Positions 1 to 9,391 of a stretch of 59,518 bases of DNA are shown here, one piece after another. The notes beneath the pieces are model-generated. The model worked only from the letters and a program-made list of their open reading frames with translations. It searched no databases and had not been told where the DNA came from. Position 1 is the stretch's first letter. Every line of letters starts with the position of its first letter. This DNA is from Chitiniphilus eburneus (GTDB lineage: Bacteria; Pseudomonadota; Gammaproteobacteria; Burkholderiales; Chitinibacteraceae). Where the stretch lies: positions 1 to 59,518 of the forward strand of contig NZ_SUMF01000021.1 of NCBI RefSeq assembly GCF_005048205.1. The letters are read 5' to 3'. A program made the position numbers and the translations under genes.

Positions 1-1722
1 CAGGTTGCCGTTGGCGTCGTAGGTGAATGTGGTGCTGCGGCCCGGTTCGGTGATGCTGGCGGGCAGGCGCAGGGTGGGATGCCAGGTGGTGGCGATGGTG
101 CGCGCTTGCGGGGTGCCGGCGGCCTCGGTGCGGCTGGTTTCGAGGTTGCGGCTCAGGTCGTAGACGTAGGTGGTGCTGATGCCATTGAAGTCGCTGCGCG
201 TGCTCACGTTGCCATTGGCGTCGTACGTCAAAGCACTGTTGGCTGCGTTACATCCCGCGCCGCCGGGCTGACTATTTCCGACCGGCAGGGAAGCCCCTAC
301 CATCGTTTTGAACGTATATCTACGAGTAGTTCCTAACGGGTCCTTTTCATCGGTCCAACGTAGAGTCCCATCGACGCCATATGTAAGCGTTACCCGCCCC
401 ACACCTTGTGCGTGTTCCGAACTGATGGCCCGCAATTGGCCGTCATAAGTCCAAGCAGCAAACACAGTGCCGGACTCATCAATAAGCGACTTAAGAAGAA
501 AGGACTGCCTACCCGTTCCGTATGTGTAGCGACGACTGCTTCCATCCGCATAGAGCACTTTGGCTAAGCCACCCAAGGAATTGTATTCGAAATTGACAGC
601 CTCCCCATCTTTATCAATCGAACCTAACCTTCCTCTCAAATATTGAAAAACCAGCACTTCCCCACGGTCGTTGGATACTTGGAAAATCTTGCCATCACTT
701 CCATATTGAATAGTGGTTTTTAGGTAATTTCCATCTTCGACACTTAGCAAGGCTCCTTTGCCGTTATAACGCTCCACTTGCGTTCCATTAGACAATTCAA
801 AGCCATCTGGACTGATTCTCATCGAGAATCCTTCCTTCATTGGAGCTCCCATGGCCGCTCCACTCAAACTAAAGGCAAAGCTCTTACCATCGTCTCGTTC
901 AGCTAAATAGTATGCAACAGTTTCACCAACCAGCTTAACAATCCAGTCGGGGTCGATATCATTTCGCGGAGGTGGGTTGAAGTGCGTTTGATAGACGGGA
1001 ACAATCTTTCTTACAAAGGAGTGACGCCATCCACCACCAATTCCAACATTTCTCGAATCATAACTGTTATAGTACCGGTCGAAGCGCAGGCCTTTCCTGC
1101 TTGCAATATCATTTTCAATTTGGTATTTATTTCCCATTGCAGTATTGATTGGATTTCCGGAGCATACATCAGGCGCCCCCAAATCAGGGTCGGCAGTATA
1201 TGGCCCCGTGCAGGGATATGTTGAGCATGGCGTTAATGGGCTGCACCCCCCTTTTGCCAAGCTCAAATACGAACCTTCATTACACATCGGACGACACTGA
1301 TTGCTTGCCTGACCTAAATAATAATCAGCGGGGCACTCGCACCAAGCAGAGTTTCCATCTCCCTTGATCGACAACGATCGAATGCCCCCTGTATGAGCCG
1401 CCTGGCATGATGCTTGATAAGAAAAATTCCCACTGTGGATACATGTCTGACTGGTTCTCGCCCCCACCCAAGTGGCCGTATTGCGATAGGTGTCTACTTT
1501 CGTTAGGGAAAATATCCAATCACTCAAATAACATGGATACTGCGGATTATATAGTTCAATATTTGGAATCAATGTTTGCTTTGCGGCCTCTGGGCTGGAA
1601 ACCACAACCGAATTAAACCCCAGCCAACCCGGTTCAATACGCTCCGCCTCAGCAAAAGATAAATTTGAAATTAACGCAAAAACTGAAAAAATCAGCACTT
1701 TATAATATTTAATATTTTTCAT
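1..1722 (-). CDS. RHS/YD-repeat protein, N-terminal part (runs off left edge)
   Basis: The minus-strand frame is open from an ATG at 1722 through base 1 (574 codons), so the C-terminus is missing. Residues 1-24 form a Sec-type signal peptide (lysine-rich start, hydrophobic core, ending LSFA-EAE). A Cys-rich segment (about residues 60-180, several CxC and CxxxC pairs) precedes a DUF6531-like RHS entry module with 'GNPIN...GNKYQ' and 'FDRYYNSYDSR'. YD-type repeats follow (YGSDGK, YDGQL, YDANGN). RHS proteins are large secreted or surface shell proteins that often carry variable C-terminal toxins; whether this one does cannot be seen. No clear Shine-Dalgarno precedes the ATG. Bases about 300-1720 are clearly more AT-rich than the rest of the window, while the last ~300 bases are GC-rich, which suggests acquired or mosaic DNA. 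Confidence 0.85.
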   Translation of the reverse strand, partial: MKNIKYYKVLIFSVFALISNLSFAEAERIEPGWLGFNSVVVSSPEAAKQTLIPNIELYNPQYPCYLSDWIFSLTKVDTYRNTATWVGARTSQTCIHSGNFSYQASCQAAHTGGIRSLSIKGDGNSAWCECPADYYLGQASNQCRPMCNEGSYLSLAKGGCSPLTPCSTYPCTGPYTADPDLGAPDVCSGNPINTAMGNKYQIENDIASRKGLRFDRYYNSYDSRNVGIGGGWRHSFVRKIVPVYQTHFNPPPRNDIDPDWIVKLVGETVAYYLAERDDGKSFAFSLSGAAMGAPMKEGFSMRISPDGFELSNGTQVERYNGKGALLSVEDGNYLKTTIQYGSDGKIFQVSNDRGEVLVFQYLRGRLGSIDKDGEAVNFEYNSLGGLAKVLYADGSSRRYTYGTGRQSFLLKSLIDESGTVFAAWTYDGQLRAISSEHAQGVGRVTLTYGVDGTLRWTDEKDPLGTTRRYTFKTMVGASLPVGNSQPGGAGCNAANSALTYDANGNVSTRSDFNGISTTYVYDLSRNLETSRTEAAGTPQARTIATTWHPTLRLPASITEPGRSTTFTYDANGNL

Positions 1723-2274
1723 TCAAAAACAAAGCCTATCAGCATAATCAGAAAGAAGAGGGGGTGAGTTACCAAGCCCACTTTTCAGGGGGAGGGTCCG
1801 CACAGCAAATAGCAAGATTACTATAAAAATTGGGCATTTCTTACAAAAGAATCGTACAAATCTGCGGAAATAACATAAATTTGTTGTAAGTCATAATGTG
1901 CGCTCTTCGTTATGAGCTCTGCACAGCCACGGCTCAACGCAGCGTCAAACTCATAAGTCAGCACCACGGCAACTCGCCCAAACTGCCTGCCACCGTCGCG
2001 ATAGCCAAGCAGATGCCGCTTCGCCCATGGGCTCTGCGCGCTCTACGTTCTTTGGTCGATGAGCCTGGATGAGTTCCGACCATTCCCACGACCTATGGCA
2101 ATCCCGCACGGCAGAATGTCTCAAGCCCCACTCAAGGGGCAGCACGGAGATCCTGGTAAGAGTCGCGAAACATGTCGGGAGGAGGCATATGGCAACTCAT
2201 CCCCACGCCTCGCTGCCAGAAGAGCTTGTTTAGCTGTTCTGGAGAACGGCGGATCACCGTTGTCATAACTCCTG
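1723..2274. other. Intergenic region, no gene recognised
   Basis: This 552-base gap separates the RHS start from mgtC. The first ~180 bases are AT-rich and probably hold the RHS promoter and leader. The remainder has normal GC and only short open frames without recognisable motifs. It could include decayed coding sequence, but nothing identifiable remains. Confidence 0.5.
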
Positions 2275-2748
2275 TTACCGCTCCGCTCGCCGCTCTACCC
2301 ACTCCTCCACCCAATGCACCACCCGCAGCACCGCCAGGATCAGCAACGTCACCGTCACCGCCAGTACATGCTGGCGCAGGGCCACGGCGATGCCGACGGC
2401 GGCGGCCATCAGCAGGCCGGCGGCGGTGGTCAGGCCGTGGATGCCGGTGCCGCTGCCATTGCGAAAGATGGTGCCGGCGCCCAGGAAGCTCACCCCGGTG
2501 ATGACGGCGCCCATGATGCGGATCGGGTCGGTGTTGACCAGTTCGCGCATCTCGCTATCGCGATAGTGGGCAAGCAGGGTGTCGCCCAGCCCCACCAGCA
2601 AAGCGGCGGCGCCGGCAACCAGCATGTGGGTGCGCAGGCCGGCCGGTTTGTCGGCCGCTTCGCGCTCCAGGCCGATCAGCCCGCCCAGCAGCATCGCTAG
2701 CGCCACTTCGGCCAGGATGCTCAGTTGCGATAGATAGAGCGGGTCCAT
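2275..2748 (-). CDS. MgtC/SapB family membrane protein
   Basis: The 157-residue product has the MgtC/SapB signature: an early 'LLGGLIGLEREAADKPAGLR' motif, then 'DPIRIMGAVITGVSFLGAG' and 'GLTTAAGLLMAAAVGIA', with about four to five membrane segments. Family members are inner-membrane proteins linked to magnesium homeostasis, acid survival or control of F-ATPase; substrate transport is unproven. The ATG at 2748 is preceded by a GGGGGTG Shine-Dalgarno, and homology begins at 'MDPLYLSQLSIL'. The start overlaps the stop of the upstream small gene (TGATG), suggesting translational coupling. Length is typical of the short MgtC form lacking the C-terminal ACT-like domain. Confidence 0.85.
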   Translation of the reverse strand: MDPLYLSQLSILAEVALAMLLGGLIGLEREAADKPAGLRTHMLVAGAAALLVGLGDTLLAHYRDSEMRELVNTDPIRIMGAVITGVSFLGAGTIFRNGSGTGIHGLTTAAGLLMAAAVGIAVALRQHVLAVTVTLLILAVLRVVHWVEEWVERRAER

Positions 2749-2945
2749 CACACCCCCGGCTGTGTAGGAATTGCAGTGCTTTGCAAATTGGGATGGTGCT
2801 GCGGGGCGGCCAGGGGTGGTGATTGCAGGGTGGCCAGCAACGCCAGTACGGCAAAGACCATGGCATAACCGGCGTGGCCGGCACCGCGTGCCAACGGCAG
2901 CGGCACGGCCACGGAGCGGGGGGATTTCATGGGTAATGGGCGCAT
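2748..2945 (-). CDS. Small hypothetical membrane protein coupled to mgtC
   Basis: A 65-codon frame starts at an ATG preceded by GGGAGAG and ends in a TGA that overlaps the mgtC ATG. The product has a basic N-terminus (MRPLPMKSPRSVAVPLPLAR) and one hydrophobic stretch (AMVFAVLALLATLQ), then a short Pro/His-rich tail. It may be a single-pass membrane peptide or a leader peptide for mgtC. In enterobacteria mgtC expression is governed by leader peptides, but no sequence relationship is visible here. I do not recognise the protein; the evidence is the ribosome site and the overlap only. Confidence 0.45.
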   Translation of the reverse strand: MRPLPMKSPRSVAVPLPLARGAGHAGYAMVFAVLALLATLQSPPLAAPQHHPNLQSTAIPTQPGV

Positions 2946-3132
2946 CGGTATCTCTCCCTTCCAATTGGTAAAAAAGAAACATCGAAGCGGAAAAAGCAAT
3001 TAACAAGCCAGCATTCCGTACCCCGCAAAATTGCTGGCACGAAAACTGCTCATCCCCATTGCCTGCCCTGCCCTCGCAATTTCAAGGGGCAATGCAAATC
3101 GACCCATTCGAAAAACAGAAAGGAGATATGTC

Positions 3133-3291
3133 ATGTCGCTGAGCCTGATTATTCTGATCGTGCTGGTATTGCTGCTGGTTGGTGCCTTCCCCGCGTGGCC
3201 GCATAGCCGGGGCTGGGGCTATGGCCCGACGGGCATCGTCGGCGTGCTGCTCCTGATCCTGGTGGTGCTGATGCTGACCGGAAGCCTGTAG
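3133..3291 (+). CDS. DUF3309 family miniprotein
   Basis: This 52-residue hydrophobic protein has two membrane-spanning stretches flanking a conserved centre 'PAWPHSRGWGYGPTG', the hallmark of DUF3309. The ATG at 3133 has an AGGAG ribosome site 7-8 bases upstream. Function is unknown; such proteins are widespread small inner-membrane proteins in proteobacteria, often next to stress genes. It forms its own unit: divergent from the mgtC pair and followed at once by a strong terminator. Confidence 0.85.
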   Translation: MSLSLIILIVLVLLLVGAFPAWPHSRGWGYGPTGIVGVLLLILVVLMLTGSL

Positions 3292-3316
3292 CGGCACGGC
3301 TTGCCACGCACCAGGA

Positions 3317-3346
3317 CGGCGGACCGCGATGCGGTCCGCCGTTTTT
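3317..3346 (+). terminator. Rho-independent terminator of the DUF3309 gene
   Basis: An 11-bp perfect stem (CGGCGGACCGC / GCGGTCCGCCG) with a 3-base loop (GAT) is followed by TTTTTC. It lies 25 bases after the stop codon. Confidence 0.9.
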
Positions 3347-3635
3347 CGTGGTGACGCTCCTACAGCACCGTCGCCCTTTTTCCTACACCAATATCAGTCC
3401 CGCCTTGAATCCGCCTTCATGCCCCGCTGCATTACCGTGGAGGCTGGTGGGACAAGTCGAATGAATCATTCCCGCCGATTGCCATGAATGTGAATGCGCA
3501 ATTGGCGGCAAATAAGGAAATCCAATTTCCGCCCGCTGCGATTTCGCTTTTTTTCTTTAAAAGCGCATATCAGCCATTTCCCCTTCCCCACCGCCATCGG
3601 CGATTTGCCGGACGCCAATCAATCTGGAAAAAACA
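3347..3635. other. Leader/promoter region of the glgA operon
   Basis: About 290 bases without a convincing gene precede glgA. The final ~150 bases are more AT-rich (a T-rich stretch around 3547-3560) and are the likely site of the glg-tre operon promoter. No clear sigma-70 box pair or operator could be assigned. Confidence 0.4.
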
Positions 3636-5123
3636 ATGAGTCTTCACGTACTGATGGTGGCTGCCGAAGCGGTGCCGCTCGCCAAGACCGGCGGCCTGGG
3701 CGATATGGTGGGTGCGTTCGCACCCGCGCTGCATCGGTCGGATGTGCGCGTCACGTTGATGTTGCCCGGCTGGCCCGAGGCGTTGGCGGCGGTGGGCGAT
3801 GCCCGCGAAGTGGCACGCTTCGACGATCTGCCGGGTGGGCCGGCCACGTTACTGGCTGCCACGCTGCCGGGCACCGATGTACCGCTGCTGTTGTTGCGCA
3901 ACGATGCGCTGTTTGGCCGTGAAGGGCCGCTCTATGTCGATGCCGATGGCCAGGAATACGCCGATAACCCGCTGCGCTTCGGCGCCTTCTGCCGCGCCGC
4001 CGCGCGCGTGGCCGCCGGGTTGCCCGGCCTGCCGGCAGTGGACGTGGTTCACGCCCACGACTGGCACGCGGGCCTGGTGCCGCTGTTCGTGCGCGAAACC
4101 GGCGCCCCGGTGCGCACGCTGTTCACCATCCACAACCTGGCGTTCCAGGGCAATTACCCGCTGGCGTGGATGGATACGCTCGATCTGCCCGCCGAGGCGC
4201 GCGGTAGCGAAGGCTGCGAGTTCTGGGGCCAGCTCAGCTTCGTCAAGGCCGGGCTGGTCTATGCCGATCGTCTCAATACCGTGAGCCCCAGCCATGCTCG
4301 CGAGATCGTCACGCCCGAAGCCGGACACGGCATGGATGGCGTGCTGCGCCCGCGTGCCGATCGGCTGAGTGGCATCCTCAATGGCATCGATACCGGCGTG
4401 TGGAACCCGGCCCTCGATCCACTGCTGCCGAAAGGCTTCAGCGCCGCCGATCCCGCCGGCAAGCATCGCTGCAAGGCCGCGCTGCAACACCGTCTCGGCC
4501 TGCCGGAAGATGCCTTCGCACCCGTGGTGGCGCTGGGCAGCCGCCTGACGCACCAGAAGATGGCAGACGTCGCCCTGGAAGCGCTGCCGTTTCTGCTCAA
4601 CCGCTATCCGCGTCTGCAAGTGGCCGTGCTCGGCTGCGGCCAGCCACAGTACGAGCAGGGCTTTCGCATGCTGCAACAACGCTACCCGCGCCGCGTGGTG
4701 GTGCATATCGGCTACACCGAGGCACTGGCCCACCTGCTGCACGGCGGCGCCAACATCCTGTTGCACGGCAGCCGCTTCGAGCCGTGCGGCCTTGCCCCGC
4801 TATATGCCATGCGCTACGGCACGATCCCGGTTGCGTCACGCGTCGGCGGGCTGGCCGACACCATCGCCGATCCGGTCGAGCACGACCCGCAGGTCGCGCG
4901 CGCCAACGGCTTTCTGTTCGACGGCGCCGAGCCCGCCGCCATGGTGGAAGCCGTCGAACGCGCGCTCGCCGCGTATTCGCAACCGCGCGTGTGGCGCCAG
5001 TTACAACGCAATGCCATGCAGGCCGACTTCGGCTGGCAGCCATCGGTCGCACATTACCTGGCGCTGTACGCCGGCCTGATCGGCCCGCGTCCGGAAACCG
5101 CTTCGCGTCAGGCCACCGCCTGA
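3636..5123 (+). CDS. glgA: Glycogen synthase (GT5)
   Basis: ADP-glucose-dependent glycogen synthase; it extends alpha-1,4-glucan chains in the cytoplasm. The 495-residue length is typical of bacterial GlgA. The ADP-glucose-binding 'KTGGLGD' motif starts at residue 17, 'HAHDWHAGL' follows in the N-terminal domain, and the C-terminal GT-B domain has 'SRFEPCGLAPLYAMRYG' with the conserved glutamate at about residue 382. The start at 3636 places the motif at the usual distance from the N-terminus. It is the first gene of a cluster with glgX, treZ and treY; glgC and glgB are not in the window. The next gene begins 24 bases after the stop. Confidence 0.96.
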   Translation: MSLHVLMVAAEAVPLAKTGGLGDMVGAFAPALHRSDVRVTLMLPGWPEALAAVGDAREVARFDDLPGGPATLLAATLPGTDVPLLLLRNDALFGREGPLYVDADGQEYADNPLRFGAFCRAAARVAAGLPGLPAVDVVHAHDWHAGLVPLFVRETGAPVRTLFTIHNLAFQGNYPLAWMDTLDLPAEARGSEGCEFWGQLSFVKAGLVYADRLNTVSPSHAREIVTPEAGHGMDGVLRPRADRLSGILNGIDTGVWNPALDPLLPKGFSAADPAGKHRCKAALQHRLGLPEDAFAPVVALGSRLTHQKMADVALEALPFLLNRYPRLQVAVLGCGQPQYEQGFRMLQQRYPRRVVVHIGYTEALAHLLHGGANILLHGSRFEPCGLAPLYAMRYGTIPVASRVGGLADTIADPVEHDPQVARANGFLFDGAEPAAMVEAVERALAAYSQPRVWRQLQRNAMQADFGWQPSVAHYLALYAGLIGPRPETASRQATA

Positions 5124-5147
5124 TTCCCTTCGCCCCGAGGACCTCCC

Positions 5148-7391
5148 ATGCCGCATACCCTTCCCGATCGACTCGACACCGGCCGCCCCTATCCGATGGG
5201 GGCACACTGGGATGGCCAGGGCGTCAACTTCGCCGTGTTCTCCGCCAGCGCCACCATGATCGAGCTATGCGTGTTCGATGAACGCGGCCGCAAGGAGGTG
5301 GCGCGCTATCCGCTGCCGATGTGCACCGACGAGGTGTGGCATGGCTACCTGCCCGACGCCAAGCCGGGCCTGCTCTACGGCTACCGCGCACACGGCCCGT
5401 ACGATCCCGCCAACGGTCATCGCTTCAACCCCAACAAACTGCTGCTCGACCCCTACGCACGCCGCATCATCGGCGACATCAAGTGGAGCCAGGCCGTGTT
5501 CGGCTACAAGCTGGGCGCGCACCGTGCCGACCTCAGCTTCGACAAACGCGACAGTGCGCATGCCATGCCGCGCAGCATGGTCGAGGGTGGGGGCTTCAAC
5601 TGGAGCGGCGACAATGCGCCCGACGTGCCGTGGCGCGATACGGTGATCTACGAAACCCACGTGCGCGGGGTGTCGCAACGTCGGCCCGACCTGCCGGCAC
5701 ACAAGCGCGGCACCTTCGCCGCGCTGGCCGACCCGCGCTTCATCGACCACCTGCACAAGCTGGGCGTCACCGCGGTCGAGCTGTTGCCGGTGCAGGCGTT
5801 CACCCAGGATTCGTACCTGCTCGACAAAGGCCTGGCCAACTACTGGGGCTACAACACGCTCAGCTACTTCGCGCCGGAACCGCGCTACCTGTCGAACGGC
5901 TCGCTCGACGAAATCCGCACCGCCGTGCGCCGGCTGCACTCGGCCGGCATCGAAGTGATCCTGGACGTTGTCTACAACCATACCTGCGAAGGCAACGAGC
6001 GCGGCCCCACCCTGTCGTGGCGCGGCCTGGACAACGCCAGCTACTACCGCCTGATGCCGGATGAGCGCCGTTACTACATCAACGAAACCGGCTGCGGCAA
6101 CACGCTCAACCTGTCGCACCCGCGCGTTTTGCAAATGGTGATGGATTCGCTGCGCCACTGGGTGGATGCCTACCACGTCGATGGCTTCCGTTTCGACCTG
6201 GGCTGCACGCTGGGGCGCGAAAGCTGGGGCTTCGACCCCGGCGCAGGCTTCTTCGACGCACTGAAGCAGGACCCGCAATTGTCGCGCCTCAAACTGATCA
6301 GCGAACCGTGGGATTGCGGCCCCGGCGGCTACGTGCTGGGCCAGCACCCGCCCGGCTTCGCCGAGTGGAACGACCAGTACCGCGATACCGTGCGCGCCTA
6401 CTGGCGCGGCGACCCCGCCACCCGCGCGCCGCTGGCCGCGCGCCTGGCCGGCTCGGCCGATTACTTCGACAAACGGCACCGTAAGCCGTGGGCGTCGATC
6501 AACTTCATCACCGCGCACGATGGCTTCACCCTCGCCGACCTGGTGTCGTACAACGACAAGCACAACGACGCCAACGGCGAAGGCAACAACGACGGCCACA
6601 ACGACAACCGCAGCAACAACTGGGGCGCCGAAGGCCCCACCGACGACGCCGACATCCGCCTTACCCGCGAGCGCGTCCAGCGCGCCATGCTGGGTACGCT
6701 GCTGCTATCCACCGGCACGCCAATGCTGCTGGGCGGCGACGAAATCAACCGCAGCCAGCAAGGCAACAACAACACCTACTGCCAGGACAACGAGCTATCG
6801 TGGTACGACTGGGCTGCCGCGCGCGGCGAGGAAGGCGCCAGCCTCACCCGCTACGTGGCACGGCTGATCGCGCTGCGCCGCGAATGCAAATCGCTGCGCG
6901 CGCTGGGCTTTCCGCACGGCGAAACCCAGACCCTGCCCGGCGTGGCCGACCTGGCGTTCTTCGACGAGCGCGGCCAGCCACTGTCGCAGGGCGACTGGGA
7001 GAACGGCGACGCCCGGGCGCTGGCGGTGCGCCGCTCCGGGGTGGACGAAGACGGCGACGGCACCGTGACGATGGTCCTGCTCAACGCCGGCCACGATTCG
7101 CTCCGCTTCGAGCTGCCTGACGGCCCGGATCTGCCGTGGCAGGTCGCGATCCAGAGTGCTTTCCCGGAACAGCCGAGCGCGCCACTGGGCAACGAGGACG
7201 GGCTGGAAGTACCGGCGCACAGCATGGCGCTGCTGCTGGCTTCGGTGCGCATCGATCAGGTGCCCGGCCCGCGCGTACGGGTACCCAAGGCCGAACCGGA
7301 AACGTATGACGATCACGAAGGCGATGCCGACGACGCGCCGGCCGAAGCCCACGCCGACGGCGCCCCGGAGAACGCGCCGGAGCCTGCATGA
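5148..7391 (+). CDS. glgX: Glycogen debranching enzyme (isoamylase type)
   Basis: This GH13 enzyme hydrolyses alpha-1,6 branches of glycogen limit dextrins. The 747-residue protein has an N-terminal CBM48 early-set domain, then the catalytic barrel with region I 'DVVYNHTCEGN', region II 'DGFRFDLG' (nucleophile about D350), region III 'ISEPWD' (acid/base about E386) and region IV 'ITAHDGFTL'. A ribosome site (GAGGACC) precedes the ATG. About 30 acidic, alanine- and proline-rich residues at the C-terminus are an unstructured extension. The stop overlaps the treZ start (ATGA), so treZ is translationally coupled. Released maltodextrins would feed TreY/TreZ. Confidence 0.95.
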   Translation: MPHTLPDRLDTGRPYPMGAHWDGQGVNFAVFSASATMIELCVFDERGRKEVARYPLPMCTDEVWHGYLPDAKPGLLYGYRAHGPYDPANGHRFNPNKLLLDPYARRIIGDIKWSQAVFGYKLGAHRADLSFDKRDSAHAMPRSMVEGGGFNWSGDNAPDVPWRDTVIYETHVRGVSQRRPDLPAHKRGTFAALADPRFIDHLHKLGVTAVELLPVQAFTQDSYLLDKGLANYWGYNTLSYFAPEPRYLSNGSLDEIRTAVRRLHSAGIEVILDVVYNHTCEGNERGPTLSWRGLDNASYYRLMPDERRYYINETGCGNTLNLSHPRVLQMVMDSLRHWVDAYHVDGFRFDLGCTLGRESWGFDPGAGFFDALKQDPQLSRLKLISEPWDCGPGGYVLGQHPPGFAEWNDQYRDTVRAYWRGDPATRAPLAARLAGSADYFDKRHRKPWASINFITAHDGFTLADLVSYNDKHNDANGEGNNDGHNDNRSNNWGAEGPTDDADIRLTRERVQRAMLGTLLLSTGTPMLLGGDEINRSQQGNNNTYCQDNELSWYDWAAARGEEGASLTRYVARLIALRRECKSLRALGFPHGETQTLPGVADLAFFDERGQPLSQGDWENGDARALAVRRSGVDEDGDGTVTMVLLNAGHDSLRFELPDGPDLPWQVAIQSAFPEQPSAPLGNEDGLEVPAHSMALLLASVRIDQVPGPRVRVPKAEPETYDDHEGDADDAPAEAHADGAPENAPEPA

Positions 7392-9181
7392 ACGCACCGC
7401 AGCCCCTGCCCCTGCCTTTCGGCGCCGACTGCCTGACCGGCGAGCTGGCGCGCTTTCGCCTGTGGGCGCCCGACGCCGCTCGCGTCGCGCTGCAATTCGC
7501 CGATGGGCGCGTGCTGGCAATGACCGCCACGCCGCATGGGGGCCACGAGATCGATGCCCCCGCCCGCCCCGGCGAGCGCTACCGCTTCCTGGTGGATGGC
7601 CAGCCAGTGCCGGATCCGGCATCGCGCGCCCAGCAGGGCGGGCCAGACGGCTGGAGCGTTCTCACCGATCCCGATGCCTACGCTTGGGAAACTGGCGGCT
7701 GGTTAGGCCGCCCCTGGCTGGAAACGGTGATCTACGAACTGCATGTGGGTGCGTTCGGCGGCTTTGATGCCGTGCGCGAACACCTGCCGGCACTGGCGCA
7801 ACTGGGCATCACCGCCATCGAACTGATGCCGCTGTCGGCATTTCCCGGCGCCCGTGGCTGGGGCTACGACGGCGTGCTGCCGTTCGCCCCGTTCGAAGGC
7901 TACGGCACGCCCGACCAGCTCAAGGCCCTGATCGACACCGCGCACCGCCATGGCGTGCAGGTATTCATTGATGTGGTCTACAACCACTTCGGCCCGGCCG
8001 GCAATTACCTGCACGGCTACGCACAGCCCTTCTTCCTCGACAACGGCAGCGGCTGGGGCAACCAGCTCAACACCGCCCACCCGGTGGTCAGCGCCTTTCT
8101 GGTGGCCAACGCACTGTACTGGTTGAATGAATTCCGCTGCGACGGCCTGCGGCTGGATGCCGCACACGCCATCGGCGACCACGCCTTCCTGCGCCACTTC
8201 GCCGAGCGTATCCGCGCCGGCGTGGAGGCGCGCCGCCATGTGCACCTGGTCCTGGAAAACGCCGACAACAGCGCCAGCCTGCTCGACACCGCGTATACCG
8301 CCCAGTGGAATGACGATGCCCATCACGCGCTACACGTGTTGCTCACCGGCGAAGCCACCGGCTACTACGCCGCCTATGCCGACGCTCCCGCCCGCCACCT
8401 GGCGCGCAGTCTGCGCGAAGGCTTCGTCTACCAGGGCGAACCGTTCGCCCCCTGGCAGGGTGCGCCGCGCGGCGAACCCTGCGGCCACCTGCCACCCACG
8501 GCTTTCGTCAATTGCCTGCAAAACCACGACCAGATCGGCAACCGAGCGCTGGGCGAACGGCTGACCACCCTGTGCGAACCCGCATCACTGAACGCCGCAC
8601 TCGCCCTACTGCTGCTCACGCCACCGATCCCGATGTTGTTCATGGGTGAGGAATGGGGTGAAACCGCACCTTTCCTCTACTTCATCGACCATCAGCCGGA
8701 GCTGGCCGATGCCATCCGCAACGGCCGGCGCGCAGAATTCGCCGACTTTGCCGATTTCGCCGACCCGGCGCAGCGCGAACGCATTCCCGACCCGCAGGCT
8801 CCCGATACGTTCGCGCGCAGTTGCATCGATCCCAGCGCCCCGCGCAACGCCGCCGCGCGCGAACGGCTGGCCTTGGTTGGCCTGCTGCTCACCTTGCGCC
8901 GGGACTACCTGATTCCCGCGCTGCCCGGCTGCCAGGCGGTGCTGGCCGAACCGGCGGGCGAACGCGGCGTGCTGGCGCAATGGCGCCTGCGGGACGGCCG
9001 CCTGCTCACGGTCCTGGCCAACTTCGGCCCGGCGCTACCCATCGCGGCACTGCCGGCCGAACTACCCGACAACGGCCTGCTGTACCAGACGCCGCCCGAC
9101 GCCACCGCCACCCTGGCTGAAGGCCACATCCCGGCACAGTGCTGCCTGATCTGGCTGAGCGACGGGGAGACCCTGCGATGA
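7388..9181 (+). CDS. treZ: Malto-oligosyltrehalose trehalohydrolase
   Basis: TreZ cleaves the maltooligosyl-trehalose made by TreY to release trehalose. The 597-residue GH13 protein carries an N-terminal early-set domain ('FRLWAPDAARVAL'), 'DVVYNHFGPAGNYL', 'DGLRLDAAHAI' (nucleophile about D257), 'LVLENADN' (acid/base about E290) and 'FVNCLQNHDQIGNRA'. The start overlaps the glgX stop by four bases. Its own stop at 9179-9181 overlaps another ATG (ATGA at 9178), as if a directly coupled gene once followed, but the next real gene, treY, begins 210 bases later beyond a palindromic element. Confidence 0.95.
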   Translation: MNAPQPLPLPFGADCLTGELARFRLWAPDAARVALQFADGRVLAMTATPHGGHEIDAPARPGERYRFLVDGQPVPDPASRAQQGGPDGWSVLTDPDAYAWETGGWLGRPWLETVIYELHVGAFGGFDAVREHLPALAQLGITAIELMPLSAFPGARGWGYDGVLPFAPFEGYGTPDQLKALIDTAHRHGVQVFIDVVYNHFGPAGNYLHGYAQPFFLDNGSGWGNQLNTAHPVVSAFLVANALYWLNEFRCDGLRLDAAHAIGDHAFLRHFAERIRAGVEARRHVHLVLENADNSASLLDTAYTAQWNDDAHHALHVLLTGEATGYYAAYADAPARHLARSLREGFVYQGEPFAPWQGAPRGEPCGHLPPTAFVNCLQNHDQIGNRALGERLTTLCEPASLNAALALLLLTPPIPMLFMGEEWGETAPFLYFIDHQPELADAIRNGRRAEFADFADFADPAQRERIPDPQAPDTFARSCIDPSAPRNAAARERLALVGLLLTLRRDYLIPALPGCQAVLAEPAGERGVLAQWRLRDGRLLTVLANFGPALPIAALPAELPDNGLLYQTPPDATATLAEGHIPAQCCLIWLSDGETLR

Positions 9182-9211
9182 AAGCTGATCCAAGACTGGG
9201 TTTGAAGGCAA

Positions 9212-9349
9212 GTTCAAACCTTGACCCACAGAGAACAATGAGGACACAGAGCCACACAGAGCAACCCATTCCGTTCGGCATGAGGTCTTTCTTGTTGTTC
9301 TCTGGGGCTCGCCGTGCGCTCTGTGTCCGCAGTGGTTCAAGGTTTGAAA
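9212..9349. repeat. Nested inverted-repeat element between treZ and treY
   Basis: Three nested perfect arms fold this segment into one long hairpin: TTCAAACCTTGA (9213-9224) with TCAAGGTTTGAA (9337-9348), CAGAGAACAA (9229-9238) with TTGTTCTCTG (9295-9304), and GGACACAGAG (9242-9251) with CTCTGTGTCC (9319-9328). It resembles the CACAGAG-type intergenic palindromes common in proteobacteria. It interrupts an otherwise tightly overlapping gene string. Confidence 0.7.
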
Positions 9350-9391
9350 TTGCTCCACCTTCCCACCCCCGCCGCACCCCGGAGCGAACCC

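Noticed and set aside
1951..2314. Possible transposase remnant upstream of mgtC
   Set aside because: Two short minus-strand frames give no motif that can be tied to a transposase family, and no terminal inverted repeats were found.
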